This document shows positions 1-8,134 of a stretch of 64,000 nt of DNA, one piece after another. The position numbers were made by a program, and so were the translations under genes. This DNA comes from Lentimicrobium sp. L6 (GTDB taxonomy: Bacteria; Bacteroidota; Bacteroidia; Bacteroidales; UBA12170): NCBI RefSeq assembly GCF_013166655.1, contig NZ_JABKCA010000004.1, positions 1-64,000 on the forward strand. Direction: 5' to 3'. Under the pieces are notes generated by a model. That model was not told where the DNA came from. It did no database searches and saw nothing but the letters and a program-made list of their open reading frames with translations. Position 1 is the stretch's first letter. Every line of letters begins with the position of its first letter.

Positions 1-62
1 AAAAATATTACGATTAACAACTGAATTTCAGATAGTTAAAAACCGAACTCAGGTTCCTAGAA

Positions 63-99
63 AAAATAAAAAGCTAGAAAAATAGACTTTCCTAGCTTT
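63..99 (-). terminator. Rho-independent terminator after the PID-CTERM-like gene
   Basis: Arms AAAGCTAG (70-77) and CTAGCTTT (92-99) form an 8-bp perfect stem with a 14-nt loop. Read on the minus strand it is followed by a U-rich tract. It lies about 30 bp after the stop of the small surface-protein gene, so it probably ends the two-gene subtilase transcript. Confidence 0.6.
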
Positions 100-130
100 A
101 AAAATATGTTTTTTAAGAAGAAAAACTTTT

Positions 131-373
131 CTAAGATTCTTCTTCCACAGTATAGTCTGGTTTTTTTAAATAGTATTTTGCATAACCATAAGCTAAAGCT
201 ACAGAAACTAATATGACTATTCCACCACCAATAGGGGCTCCACCACCAACTGGTGTATTCCCACCACCGGGGGATCCATTATTATTATTTGGAGGAGGGG
301 GAGTTTGGGCGAAACCAGTATTTAAAGCCATAAAGAATAAAAAGATAGATAAGGTTTTCAATAGTTTTTTCAT
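131..373 (-). CDS. Small surface protein with PID-CTERM-like C-terminal sorting region
   Basis: About 80 residues when started at the internal Met at 373. An upstream Met at 421 would add 16 Lys/Ser-rich residues and overlap the subtilase gene, whereas the internal start gives a clean signal peptide (MKKLLKTLSIFLFF, cleavage near FAQ). The mature part is a low-complexity Pro/Asn/Gly linker, then APIGGG, one hydrophobic segment and a basic tail (YAKYYLKK). This layout resembles the PID-CTERM protein-sorting tripartite region of Bacteroidota, which has a PI(D/G)GG motif, a helix and a positive tail. The gene starts 4 bp after the subtilase stop, so the two are probably co-transcribed. Function is unknown; it may be a cell-surface anchored peptide. 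Confidence 0.6.
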   Translation of the reverse strand: MKKLLKTLSIFLFFMALNTGFAQTPPPPNNNNGSPGGGNTPVGGGAPIGGGIVILVSVALAYGYAKYYLKKPDYTVEEES

Positions 374-377
374 AGCT

Positions 378-3300
378 TTATTTTTTGATGATGATTTTTT
401 CTGTTTGTTGTTGGTTTTCACCTATTAATTGAACCAAATATACAGCATTTTCAACATTTAAAGCAAATCTATGGAGATTTTTCTCTGAAAGAGAGCTTTC
501 AAATACCAGCTGACCATTTAAATTATACACTTTTATAGAGGAATATGCTGTTGGTTGTTCTTGAGAAACATATATCTGATTGCCTATAGAATAGATGTTG
601 GTTTGGGAGTTGATGAACGATTGAGTATTGGTAGCATTCAAATGTAATACAAAACGTTCTTCATCATCACTTGTAGACCATTCAAACTCATAAGAACTTA
701 ATTTAAGATTGTGTAAGATTCCTGTCTTGGTGTCCTCTAATTCAACAGCTGCGATACCATTTATTTGAACTATATCGATAGAGTATTTACCATTGTTTTG
801 GCATTGGAATCCCAATTGAATGGTATTGGTTTCTGGTCTTCTATCGATACTTAATTGAGTATCTTCATATTTTGTATAAATCTGGGGTAAATCCATTCTG
901 GGTGAAAAGAATTTATGCGCATCGTATTTACGCTCATAGCCAGGGCTTGCATCACTAATAAAACCAATCCAAACTTCATCAGAAATAGCATCAATACCTG
1001 TTTTTAATACCACTCCATTCGCAATTGTGTTTTCTTCTTTAACAAAGGTATTTGTCCCGCTATGAACTCGATCTGCATTACCTACATTAAAAGTTCCTGT
1101 ATAATCGGCCACTATAAAGAATCCTTGACCAGGAGGAATGTATTGGGAGCCATCTCCAGCTTCATCATTATATGTTCTGTAGATTTCGTTTACGCCATCA
1201 TAAGTATGTTTTGCACCATATCCTATACCATCTAATAAATCCCAATCTATCGATGAAGGAAAAGGATTTCCGATAAGATTAGCTCCTATATATCCACTGG
1301 CGTTTGCTGTTTTTGTAATAGGAATATTACTGTTGCCAGTATATGGAGCTCCTGTGAAGGTAAACAAGTTAGTTTTGGAATCAGACCAAAGTGAATATCC
1401 TATTCCTTTTTCCAAATCATCAGTTAAGGAAGTGATTTCTATCCAATCAGCTATTGTTTCATCCCATTTTTGCAGATACGATCCTGCAAAAACATCTGCT
1501 TTATTACCTGATAATGGAGCGCTAATATAATGCCATGCATCCTCAGCTACATATCGCTCCATATTAAATGTCCCATTATTAAAAATATCTCCTAAAGTTA
1601 TTAGTGAGCCAATACCTGTAGCATCTGATTTGATATTAAATATACCATTGTTGGTGAAATCTCCATTTACTGTTACTCCATTATTTACACTTAAATTAAA
1701 GGTTTTGCCAGAGGTAATGGTCAGATTATTACAGTCCAATGAACCTGAACTGGTGTAGTTTCCATCAATTATTGCATGAATGGAAGCAGTAGGTGCGCCT
1801 CCATCCCAAGTGGAGCCTTCCCATGTTGTAGTTGATGTTGTGATAAAATCTTTATCATCTCCATAGCCCGTTCCCGAAGTGTTTGTGGCGTATGCTCTAA
1901 CGTGATAGGTGGTATTTGGATTTAAACCGGTAACGGTTTCCGAGAAACTTCCTAATCCGCTTCCATCAGGTACTACAACATCGTTAACATCATCAATGTC
2001 AGGGTTTTCATCTGTACTATAAACAAAACCTCTGGCAGTAACACCAGAACCATTCTCAAGAGTAACTTCACCACTAAATGTAACGGATGTGGCTGTAGCA
2101 TCTGTAGGTTCAGACGTAACTACAACAGGGTTGTCAATCACAATTCCGGTAACAATAAGTGAAAATGCCTGATTCCCTCCTGATATACTACCATCATGGG
2201 TGATGCTAATGGTATAGCTTGAATTGGTTGGAGAGGCTATATGAATTTGCTCCACATTGTCCACATCATTATCTCCTGTTGTGGCTGCATTGGCTGGATT
2301 GTCTTTATCTAATTTATAAGGACTATAGGTGGTTTTTGCTCCTGTAATGCTCATATCCAAATCGTTGACCAGCATGGCAGCAGGATTGTCTAATGTATAA
2401 GAAGGAGGATTTCCTTCAGGGTCAGTCCAAACCAAAGTGGCTCTTAATGGATCTGTTCCATTAGCTGTAACAGTAACTGAATAGGTGGTTCCACTATAGT
2501 TTTCTTCTTTTATTAAAGAGCTCACATTTCTATTTGTTATCACATTGGCAGTAGTTTCTGCATTGAGCAATCCCCATCCAAACATGTAGTCTGGGCCTTG
2601 ATTTGGTCCACATTCATCAGCTGTTTGTATAGTCAATGCTTTCAAAGTAGCGGATTTCATATAGGCTGAATTTAAATCATAATAATGTTCTTGAACTAAC
2701 AGCAATGATCCTGTCACATTTGGAGCACTCATAGAAGTGCCATTTAATCCAGCAAAATATCCTGTTGTGTTTGGGTCATCTTCATCCCAGTAGGCGGACC
2801 AAACTCCAACCCCATTTCCACAAATATCAGGTTTAATTCTTCCATCATCAGCTGGTCCCCAACTACTAAAGCTTGACATAACAATATTGTTTGGATCAGA
2901 CTGATCACCTGCTGCTACATCTTCTACGGCGCCAACTGTTAAAATATTTTTCGCATTTCCAGTACCAGAAATACAATCATAGGGACCATCGTTATAGGGC
3001 TCAAAAGCATTTCCTGGTCCATCACCTCGATCGTTTCCTGCAGATTTTACTATCAAGTAATAGGGTGCATCTACAGCAATACCATCAAGAGAAGCGGCAC
3101 CACTATCATAATAACCAAAAATATTATGCTCACTTGCACCACCTAACCAAACCCATGAAGATCCATTCCAATACCACCCAGCTACATAACCATAGGAATG
3201 ATTAGAAATAAGCAAATTTGTTGGAGCAGCTGCAGCTGTTGCCATTTCGGCATAATCATCAGTCCAGTCGTAAGAATCGACTGAAGCACTTGATGCCATT

Positions 3301-3845
3301 CCTTTTGAATTTGCTCCAGTACCAGAATCTGTATAATATCCATGTCCAATCATTGTTCCGGCTACATGAGTGGCATGATAATGATAACCAGATGGCGTAT
3401 CTTTAATCGTAATTCTAGAGGACCCGGTGTTATTGAACTCAATATGTTCAACTTGAGTACCACCGCCATCCCATTCTCCGATGAGCATGCCAGTTCCACT
3501 CAAATCTAAGCCTAAACCACCACCACTATAGAGTTTATTAGTTGATGTAGTAATTGCAGCATCAGAATTTGTTGTAGTATAATAAATAGGATTACCATTT
3601 TCATCCAGTCTTTGTATTTCAGCAAAATTATTTTCTGTTGAAATGGTGATGGGCCAACCATTTTCCAAAGCAGCCTGAACGGCAATAGCTTTTTGCTCTT
3701 CGGATTGTTGCCTGTATATATTGGCATCTGCCTGTAGCTTGGCGCTATTGGTTTCTTTTTTTACCCGAAACAATTGCTCCGGAGTTTGTGCCAATAATGA
3801 CAGGCTGAATAGTACTGCCAATGCGGATAGTATAAGATATTTCAT
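378..3845 (-). CDS. Secreted subtilisin-like S8 serine peptidase with T9SS C-terminal domain
   Basis: 1155 residues. A signal peptide (residues 1-19, ending LLAQ) precedes a peptidase S8 domain. The visible catalytic residues are Asp126 (GEWDGG), His157 (HATHVAG), oxyanion Asn271 (SAGN) and Ser371 (GTSMSAP). A beta-rich P-domain-like stretch follows, with LVWTDPEG and LVNDLDM. Next is a fibronectin-III/Ig-like module near residues 570-650 (VTARGFVYST, TYHVRAYATN) and a head-like region with repeated Asn/Thr motifs. The last 75 residues (IKVYNLNGQLVFE to EKIIIKK) fit a type A type IX secretion sorting domain. It is therefore expected to be exported by T9SS and to degrade extracellular protein. 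Substrate is not predictable from sequence. Confidence 0.9.
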   Translation of the reverse strand: MKYLILSALAVLFSLSLLAQTPEQLFRVKKETNSAKLQADANIYRQQSEEQKAIAVQAALENGWPITISTENNFAEIQRLDENGNPIYYTTTNSDAAITTSTNKLYSGGGLGLDLSGTGMLIGEWDGGGTQVEHIEFNNTGSSRITIKDTPSGYHYHATHVAGTMIGHGYYTDSGTGANSKGMASSASVDSYDWTDDYAEMATAAAAPTNLLISNHSYGYVAGWYWNGSSWVWLGGASEHNIFGYYDSGAASLDGIAVDAPYYLIVKSAGNDRGDGPGNAFEPYNDGPYDCISGTGNAKNILTVGAVEDVAAGDQSDPNNIVMSSFSSWGPADDGRIKPDICGNGVGVWSAYWDEDDPNTTGYFAGLNGTSMSAPNVTGSLLLVQEHYYDLNSAYMKSATLKALTIQTADECGPNQGPDYMFGWGLLNAETTANVITNRNVSSLIKEENYSGTTYSVTVTANGTDPLRATLVWTDPEGNPPSYTLDNPAAMLVNDLDMSITGAKTTYSPYKLDKDNPANAATTGDNDVDNVEQIHIASPTNSSYTISITHDGSISGGNQAFSLIVTGIVIDNPVVVTSEPTDATATSVTFSGEVTLENGSGVTARGFVYSTDENPDIDDVNDVVVPDGSGLGSFSETVTGLNPNTTYHVRAYATNTSGTGYGDDKDFITTSTTTWEGSTWDGGAPTASIHAIIDGNYTSSGSLDCNNLTITSGKTFNLSVNNGVTVNGDFTNNGIFNIKSDATGIGSLITLGDIFNNGTFNMERYVAEDAWHYISAPLSGNKADVFAGSYLQKWDETIADWIEITSLTDDLEKGIGYSLWSDSKTNLFTFTGAPYTGNSNIPITKTANASGYIGANLIGNPFPSSIDWDLLDGIGYGAKHTYDGVNEIYRTYNDEAGDGSQYIPPGQGFFIVADYTGTFNVGNADRVHSGTNTFVKEENTIANGVVLKTGIDAISDEVWIGFISDASPGYERKYDAHKFFSPRMDLPQIYTKYEDTQLSIDRRPETNTIQLGFQCQNNGKYSIDIVQINGIAAVELEDTKTGILHNLKLSSYEFEWSTSDDEERFVLHLNATNTQSFINSQTNIYSIGNQIYVSQEQPTAYSSIKVYNLNGQLVFESSLSEKNLHRFALNVENAVYLVQLIGENQQQTEKIIIKK

Positions 3846-4331
3846 AGTAAAAAATTGATTTTGAATCTATAAATATAGCAGGATAATCCTAAATAGTGTT
3901 TGTGTATTAGAAATTTAGCAAAAAAATAAGGTTTGGAACATGTGATTCCAAGTCTACATTTGGTCTGAAATCCGTGTTAATTTGTGATAATCCGTGGACA
4001 AAATAAAAGTATGGTTTGCCCTGTCATTATACGCGATAGTATCTGAGGATTTTTTTTAAGTAGAAATCGTTTATTATTTAAAAAGTTAATGGGTTTTTAA
4101 TAAATGAAACCTGTTGTCCTTAAACTTATAAATATTAATGATAGGCTATTATTTGGTGTAGATTCTTCATTTATTAGAGTTCGGGGCCATTATTAATATA
4201 TAAAAATCTAGATATTTTGATGTGTTAAAATTGTATAAATTCTTCATTCATTACCATTCCAACTTAGGCATTTCATAATCAATACGTTTCATAATGAATT
4301 TAATTTAGAAAATTTCTAAATTAGAAAATAT

Positions 4332-4347
4332 TGTTATTTTTTTAACA
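4332..4347. promoter_or_regulatory. TGTTA-N6-TAACA dyad upstream of the porin-nrf promoter
   Basis: Perfect 5-bp inverted repeat with a 6-bp spacer, 16 bp in all, the geometry used by CRP/FNR-superfamily regulators. It sits just upstream of the proposed -33 element at 4355, a position suited to an activator. The arms lie in AT-rich DNA, so a chance match is possible. Confidence 0.3.
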
Positions 4348-4354
4348 TGAATTC

Positions 4355-4384
4355 TTGCGAATATCTATTTCATAATTACCTTTG
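4355..4384 (+). promoter_or_regulatory. Bacteroidota-type promoter of the porin-nrf operon
   Basis: A -7 box TACCTTTG (4377-4384) matches the Bacteroidota primary-sigma consensus TAnnTTTG. A TTG at 4355-4357 lies 19 bp upstream, the usual -33 spacing. Transcription would start near 4390, leaving a leader of roughly 115 nt before the porin start. Confidence 0.5.
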
Positions 4385-4505
4385 TCATATAAATGGTATT
4401 TAAATACCACAATATGGAAAAAACTTGTTGTTTCCGCCTTTTTGAAAATCAAGTTGCCTGAAATTAAATTGAAATAGATAATAAATCAAATCAAAAATCA
4501 AAGTT

Positions 4506-5852
4506 ATGAGATTAAAATCTTTACTATTAACACTTGTTCTTACCATTTTAGCCACTTGGGTTATTGGTCAAACAATCAAAGTAGATGGTGAAATTCGCCC
4601 TAGAGCAGAACTAAGAAATGGTTATAAAACATTACCTCCAACTGATGCAAAAGCTGCTTTTGCAATTTCTCAACGTACTCGCTTTAATGCTTTTTATGGT
4701 TCTGAAGTTTTTAAGGCATATGTAAGTATGCAAGACATTAGAGTTTGGGGAGATGTTAGCCAATTAGACAATGGAGCCTCAAATAGATTTGGAATACATC
4801 AAGCTTGGGGAGAGTATTTCTTTAATGAGAAGTTTTCTTTAAAAGCTGGACGTCAGGAATTAGTTTATGATGATTCTCGTATTTTTGGTAATGTAGGTTG
4901 GGCGCAGCAAGCCAGAGCCCATGACCTAGGTTTGTTAAAATATGAAGGTGCAAATTTTAAAGCGCATTTAGGTTTTGCTTATAATCAAGAAAAAGAATCA
5001 TTGTTTGGAAATGACTATACTAACTTATCTAATTATAAAGCCATGCAGTTTTTGTGGCTTCATGCAAAAATTGGAGAATCAGGACTAAGCTTGCTAGTTT
5101 TAAATAATGGAATGGAGAAGCTTGAAAAGGCTGCTGATGTTGAAGAAGGAACTGAAGATACTTATAAAGTTGCTTATTCACAAACTATTGGAGCTCGTTT
5201 TACTCCTACTTTAGGCCCTGTAGGTCTTGCTGCCGCCGTTTATTATCAAATGGGAAATCTTGATAATTTTGATACTAAGCTTTCTGCTATGTATTTCGCT
5301 TTAGCTGGAACTATTAAATCTTCTGAAAACTCAAAAGTAACTTTAGGTTTTGAATACCTTTCTGGAACAAGCTTAAAAGATAAAATGGGAGATGCTAAGA
5401 AAATGAAATCTTTTACTCCTTTATATGGAACAAATCATAAGTTTAATGGTCATATGGATTATTTTTATGTGGGTAATCATGCTAATAATGTAGGTCTTAT
5501 CGATATTTATGCTACCTTTAATCTCAAAGTTAAGAAATGGTCATTTTTCTTAACTCCTCATTATTTTATGGCTGCAGCAGATGTATATAAAGCTAAGCCA
5601 GGTGAATTAAGTCCTGATTTTGTAGAATCTGAATATGAAAATATGAGTAAAGGTTTAGGTTTAGAAATTGATTTTGGTGTTACCTATGCTGCAGATAAGA
5701 ATATGCTATTTACAGCAGGTGTCTCTGAAATGATTGGAACTGAAACGTTAGGACATATTAAAGGATATTCAACTACTGATGCTTACAGTAAAAATGGTAC
5801 TTGGGCTTATTTAATGGTTGTATTTAAACCTAATTTTTATACCAGCAAATAA
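4506..5852 (+). CDS. Alginate-export-like outer membrane porin
   Basis: 448 residues with a signal peptide (ends near VIGQ) and alternating amphipathic beta strands. IRPRAELRNGY, QRTRFNAFYG and KLKAGRQE-like strand signatures (here SLKAGRQELVYDD) match the alginate_export family of outer-membrane barrels. It starts the nrf transcription unit: a stem-loop at 5862-5895 and only 69 bp separate it from nrfH. In this setting it may admit nitrate/nitrite or another small anion rather than alginate, but specificity is inferred from position only. The C-terminus ends in an aromatic-rich strand (YLMVVFKPNFY), as expected for a barrel. Confidence 0.75.
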   Translation: MRLKSLLLTLVLTILATWVIGQTIKVDGEIRPRAELRNGYKTLPPTDAKAAFAISQRTRFNAFYGSEVFKAYVSMQDIRVWGDVSQLDNGASNRFGIHQAWGEYFFNEKFSLKAGRQELVYDDSRIFGNVGWAQQARAHDLGLLKYEGANFKAHLGFAYNQEKESLFGNDYTNLSNYKAMQFLWLHAKIGESGLSLLVLNNGMEKLEKAADVEEGTEDTYKVAYSQTIGARFTPTLGPVGLAAAVYYQMGNLDNFDTKLSAMYFALAGTIKSSENSKVTLGFEYLSGTSLKDKMGDAKKMKSFTPLYGTNHKFNGHMDYFYVGNHANNVGLIDIYATFNLKVKKWSFFLTPHYFMAAADVYKAKPGELSPDFVESEYENMSKGLGLEIDFGVTYAADKNMLFTAGVSEMIGTETLGHIKGYSTTDAYSKNGTWAYLMVVFKPNFYTSK

Positions 5853-5861
5853 CAAAACTAG

Positions 5862-5895
5862 TACAAAGCCTTTAGTTTTTTTTTAAGGCTTTGTA
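5862..5895 (+). promoter_or_regulatory. Stem-loop between the porin gene and nrfH
   Basis: Perfect 11-bp stem TACAAAGCCTT / AAGGCTTTGTA with a T-rich 12-nt loop. No T-run follows, so it looks more like an mRNA processing or stability element, or a partial attenuator, than a full terminator. It could set porin and nrfH at different expression levels. Confidence 0.45.
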
Positions 5896-5921
5896 TTATC
5901 ATAAATAACAAATATATAGTT

Positions 5922-6452
5922 ATGGAAAAAAAGAACATTATTAAGAGGCTGGCCATTTTGGCATTTATTGTGGCTCTTGTCTTTTTCGGCTATATGGTAC
6001 ATATTTCACAGGCTATTTCATATATGTCTACCGATCCTAAGGCATGTATAAATTGTCATGTTATGAATACCCAATATGCAACATGGCAGCACAGTTCGCA
6101 TGCTAGAGTAGCTACTTGTGTAGATTGTCACTTACCTACTGATAATGCTTTTAATAAGTATAAAGCGAAGACCATTGATGGTTGGAATCACAGTGTTGCA
6201 TTTACAATGAACACCTATGATCACGCCATGCAAATAAGTGACTATGGAGCCGAAAGAGTGCAAGCCAATTGCATTGCCTGCCATAGCAGTCTTACATCTC
6301 AGATTATGGTGAATGCTGACAAGTATCATAATTATGATACACCATATGTTGAAGGTGGCAGAAAATGTTGGGACTGTCATAAAAGCGTACCTCATGGTAA
6401 AGTGAGAGGTGTGACCACCACACCATATAATTTAGGAGTAAAAGAAAAATAG
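5922..6452 (+). CDS. nrfH: Cytochrome c nitrite reductase small subunit, tetrahaem quinol dehydrogenase
   Basis: 176 residues of the NapC/NirT/NrfH family. One N-terminal membrane helix (residues about 8-30) is followed by a periplasmic domain with four CxxCH haem motifs: C42-H46 (CINCH), C66-H70 (CVDCH), C117-H121 (CIACH) and C149-H153 (CWDCH). The protein oxidises menaquinol and passes electrons to NrfA, with which it forms a membrane complex. The nrfA start is 20 bp downstream. Since no napC gene is present in the window, NrfH is also a candidate electron donor elsewhere, though NapGH is more likely to serve Nap. Confidence 0.93.
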   Translation: MEKKNIIKRLAILAFIVALVFFGYMVHISQAISYMSTDPKACINCHVMNTQYATWQHSSHARVATCVDCHLPTDNAFNKYKAKTIDGWNHSVAFTMNTYDHAMQISDYGAERVQANCIACHSSLTSQIMVNADKYHNYDTPYVEGGRKCWDCHKSVPHGKVRGVTTTPYNLGVKEK

Positions 6453-6472
6453 AATATTTAAAACTAGAAAAG

Positions 6473-8011
6473 ATGAAATCTAAATTCACAATTTTATTAA
6501 TCGTTTCAGTTGTTGCTATCATTACAATGTCTTCATTATCAGGTAGCATTAACGAGAAAAAAGAGCAAAAAGTGGCTTTGAGCGAAACACCTGCTATCGA
6601 TGGTGAAAAGCAATATAAGAACGATGAATGGGAAAGATATTATCCACGTCAATATAGTTCTTGGTTAAAGACCAAAGAAAGTGGAGAAATTTTAGACTTA
6701 TTAGAAGCTTATCCTCAGCTTCCTATTTTATGGGCTGGTTATGGATTTGCAAAAGACTATAATGCACCACGTGGTCATTATTATGCTATTCAGAGTAATA
6801 CAAATACTTTAAGAACAGGTGCTCCAGTTGATGATAAAACAGGTCCTATGCCAACTGCTTGTTGGACTTGTAAATCTCCAGATGTAGGTAGATTGATTGA
6901 GCGTGATGGTGAAAATGAGTTTTTCACTGGAAAATGGGCAAGATATGGTTCTGAAATAAAGAACAGTATTGGTTGTGCCAATTGTCACAATAATGTAACC
7001 GCTGAACTTAGAGTAAATGTTCCTCATTTAAATAGAGGTTTATCTGCTGCTGGTCTTAAGACTTTTGAAGAATCTACTCACCAAGAAAAAAGAAGCTTAG
7101 TTTGTGCTACTTGTCACTCTGAATACTATTTTAAGAAAACTAAATATACTGATGCAAATGGAAAAGAACAATTAGCTGCAGTAGTTACATTCCCTTGGGC
7201 CAATGGTTTGAATGCAGAAGGTATGGAATTATACTATGACGAAGTTGGACACACTGATTTCACAAATAAAATCTCTAAAACACCAATTTTAAAAACTCAG
7301 CATCCTGGTTTCGAAATGCACATGACTGGTATTCACGGTCAAAAAGGTATTGCTTGTGCCGATTGTCACATGCCATATACACAAGAAGGTTCTGTTAAGT
7401 ATTCTGATCACCAATTACAAAATCCTTTGAATACAATGGATAGATCATGTATGCCTTGTCACCGCGAAAGTGAAGATAAATTAAGAGGTATCGTACATCA
7501 GAAGTATATGAGAAAAACTCAACTTCATATTATTGCAATGGATAATTTAGCAAAAGCTCACCTTGAAACTGCTAAAGCAATGGAAGTAGGAGCAACTGAT
7601 GAAGAACTTAAAGCGGTTCGTCAAGAAATCAGAACTGGTCAGTGGAAATGGGATTATGCTGTTGCTTCTCATGGTGCATTCTTCCATGCACCTGAGGAAG
7701 TATTAAGAAACCTTTCTCTAGCTAACGAACATGCTATGCAAGCAAGAATTCAATTGATTGGTATTTTAGCTAAGCATGGTGTAATGAATTATGCCGCTCC
7801 TGATTTTAGTGATAAAGCATTATCTCAAGAATTAGCTGGCTTAGACTTTGATAAAATGGTTGATGCTAAGTTAGAATTCAAAAGGACTTTAGAGAAAGAA
7901 TGGATTAAAATGGCCGATGCTAATGGTACGTATAATTCTAAAGCATTCCCTGGTAATGATATTGAAACAGCTTATTCTAAAGAAGTAAATGGAGAACAGG
8001 TTAAAAAATAA
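6473..8011 (+). CDS. nrfA: Cytochrome c552 ammonia-forming nitrite reductase
   Basis: 512 residues with a signal peptide. Five haem motifs are visible: the catalytic CWTCK (C130-K134, lysine ligand) and four CxxCH (CANCH, CATCH, CADCH, CMPCH). Active-site Arg (TLRTGAP), Tyr (CHSEYYF) and His (MTGIHG) contexts are present. The ILKTQHP segment supplies the Lys and Gln expected for the calcium-binding subclass. It reduces nitrite to ammonium with six electrons in the periplasm. It is directly downstream of nrfH and upstream of a CcsBA-type synthase, as in nrfHAIJ operons. A terminator follows at 8042, so the synthase may be read partly from its own promoter. Confidence 0.97.
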   Translation: MKSKFTILLIVSVVAIITMSSLSGSINEKKEQKVALSETPAIDGEKQYKNDEWERYYPRQYSSWLKTKESGEILDLLEAYPQLPILWAGYGFAKDYNAPRGHYYAIQSNTNTLRTGAPVDDKTGPMPTACWTCKSPDVGRLIERDGENEFFTGKWARYGSEIKNSIGCANCHNNVTAELRVNVPHLNRGLSAAGLKTFEESTHQEKRSLVCATCHSEYYFKKTKYTDANGKEQLAAVVTFPWANGLNAEGMELYYDEVGHTDFTNKISKTPILKTQHPGFEMHMTGIHGQKGIACADCHMPYTQEGSVKYSDHQLQNPLNTMDRSCMPCHRESEDKLRGIVHQKYMRKTQLHIIAMDNLAKAHLETAKAMEVGATDEELKAVRQEIRTGQWKWDYAVASHGAFFHAPEEVLRNLSLANEHAMQARIQLIGILAKHGVMNYAAPDFSDKALSQELAGLDFDKMVDAKLEFKRTLEKEWIKMADANGTYNSKAFPGNDIETAYSKEVNGEQVKK

Positions 8012-8041
8012 TCTTTCATCATTTGAGAATCTATAAATATA

Positions 8042-8075
8042 GTATCCAGGACTTTTGTTCTGGATACTTTTTTTT
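8042..8075 (+). terminator. Rho-independent terminator after nrfA
   Basis: GTATCCAGGAC and GTTCTGGATAC pair with one wobble around a 4-nt TTTT loop and are followed by eight T. It lies 30 bp after the nrfA stop and probably gives a strong nrfHA transcript with partial read-through into the ccsBA gene. Confidence 0.75.
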
Positions 8076-8134
8076 AAAGAGATAATTAACAATTTGAAAA
8101 GCTGAAATAAGCTATTTTTACAAAAAAAAGCACC

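Larger units (their letters stand above)
3846..4505. other. 660-bp intergenic region with the nrf promoter
   Basis: No credible ORF or RNA gene seen. Near 3965-4005 is a fragment (ccgtgttaatttgtgataat and onward) that looks like a remnant of an intergenic repeat type I recall from Bacteroidota. The remainder is AT-rich. The right-hand end carries a promoter-like element and a short dyad, listed separately, upstream of the porin-nrf genes. Confidence 0.5.

Noticed and set aside
213-428. Plus-strand ORF MTIPPPIGAPPP and onward
   Set aside because: Antisense shadow of the Pro/Gly-rich linker of the small surface protein; no independent start signal.
2891-3205. Plus-strand ORF inside the subtilase gene
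   Set aside because: Opposite-strand frame of a solid 1155-residue gene; His/Gln-rich composition typical of a shadow.
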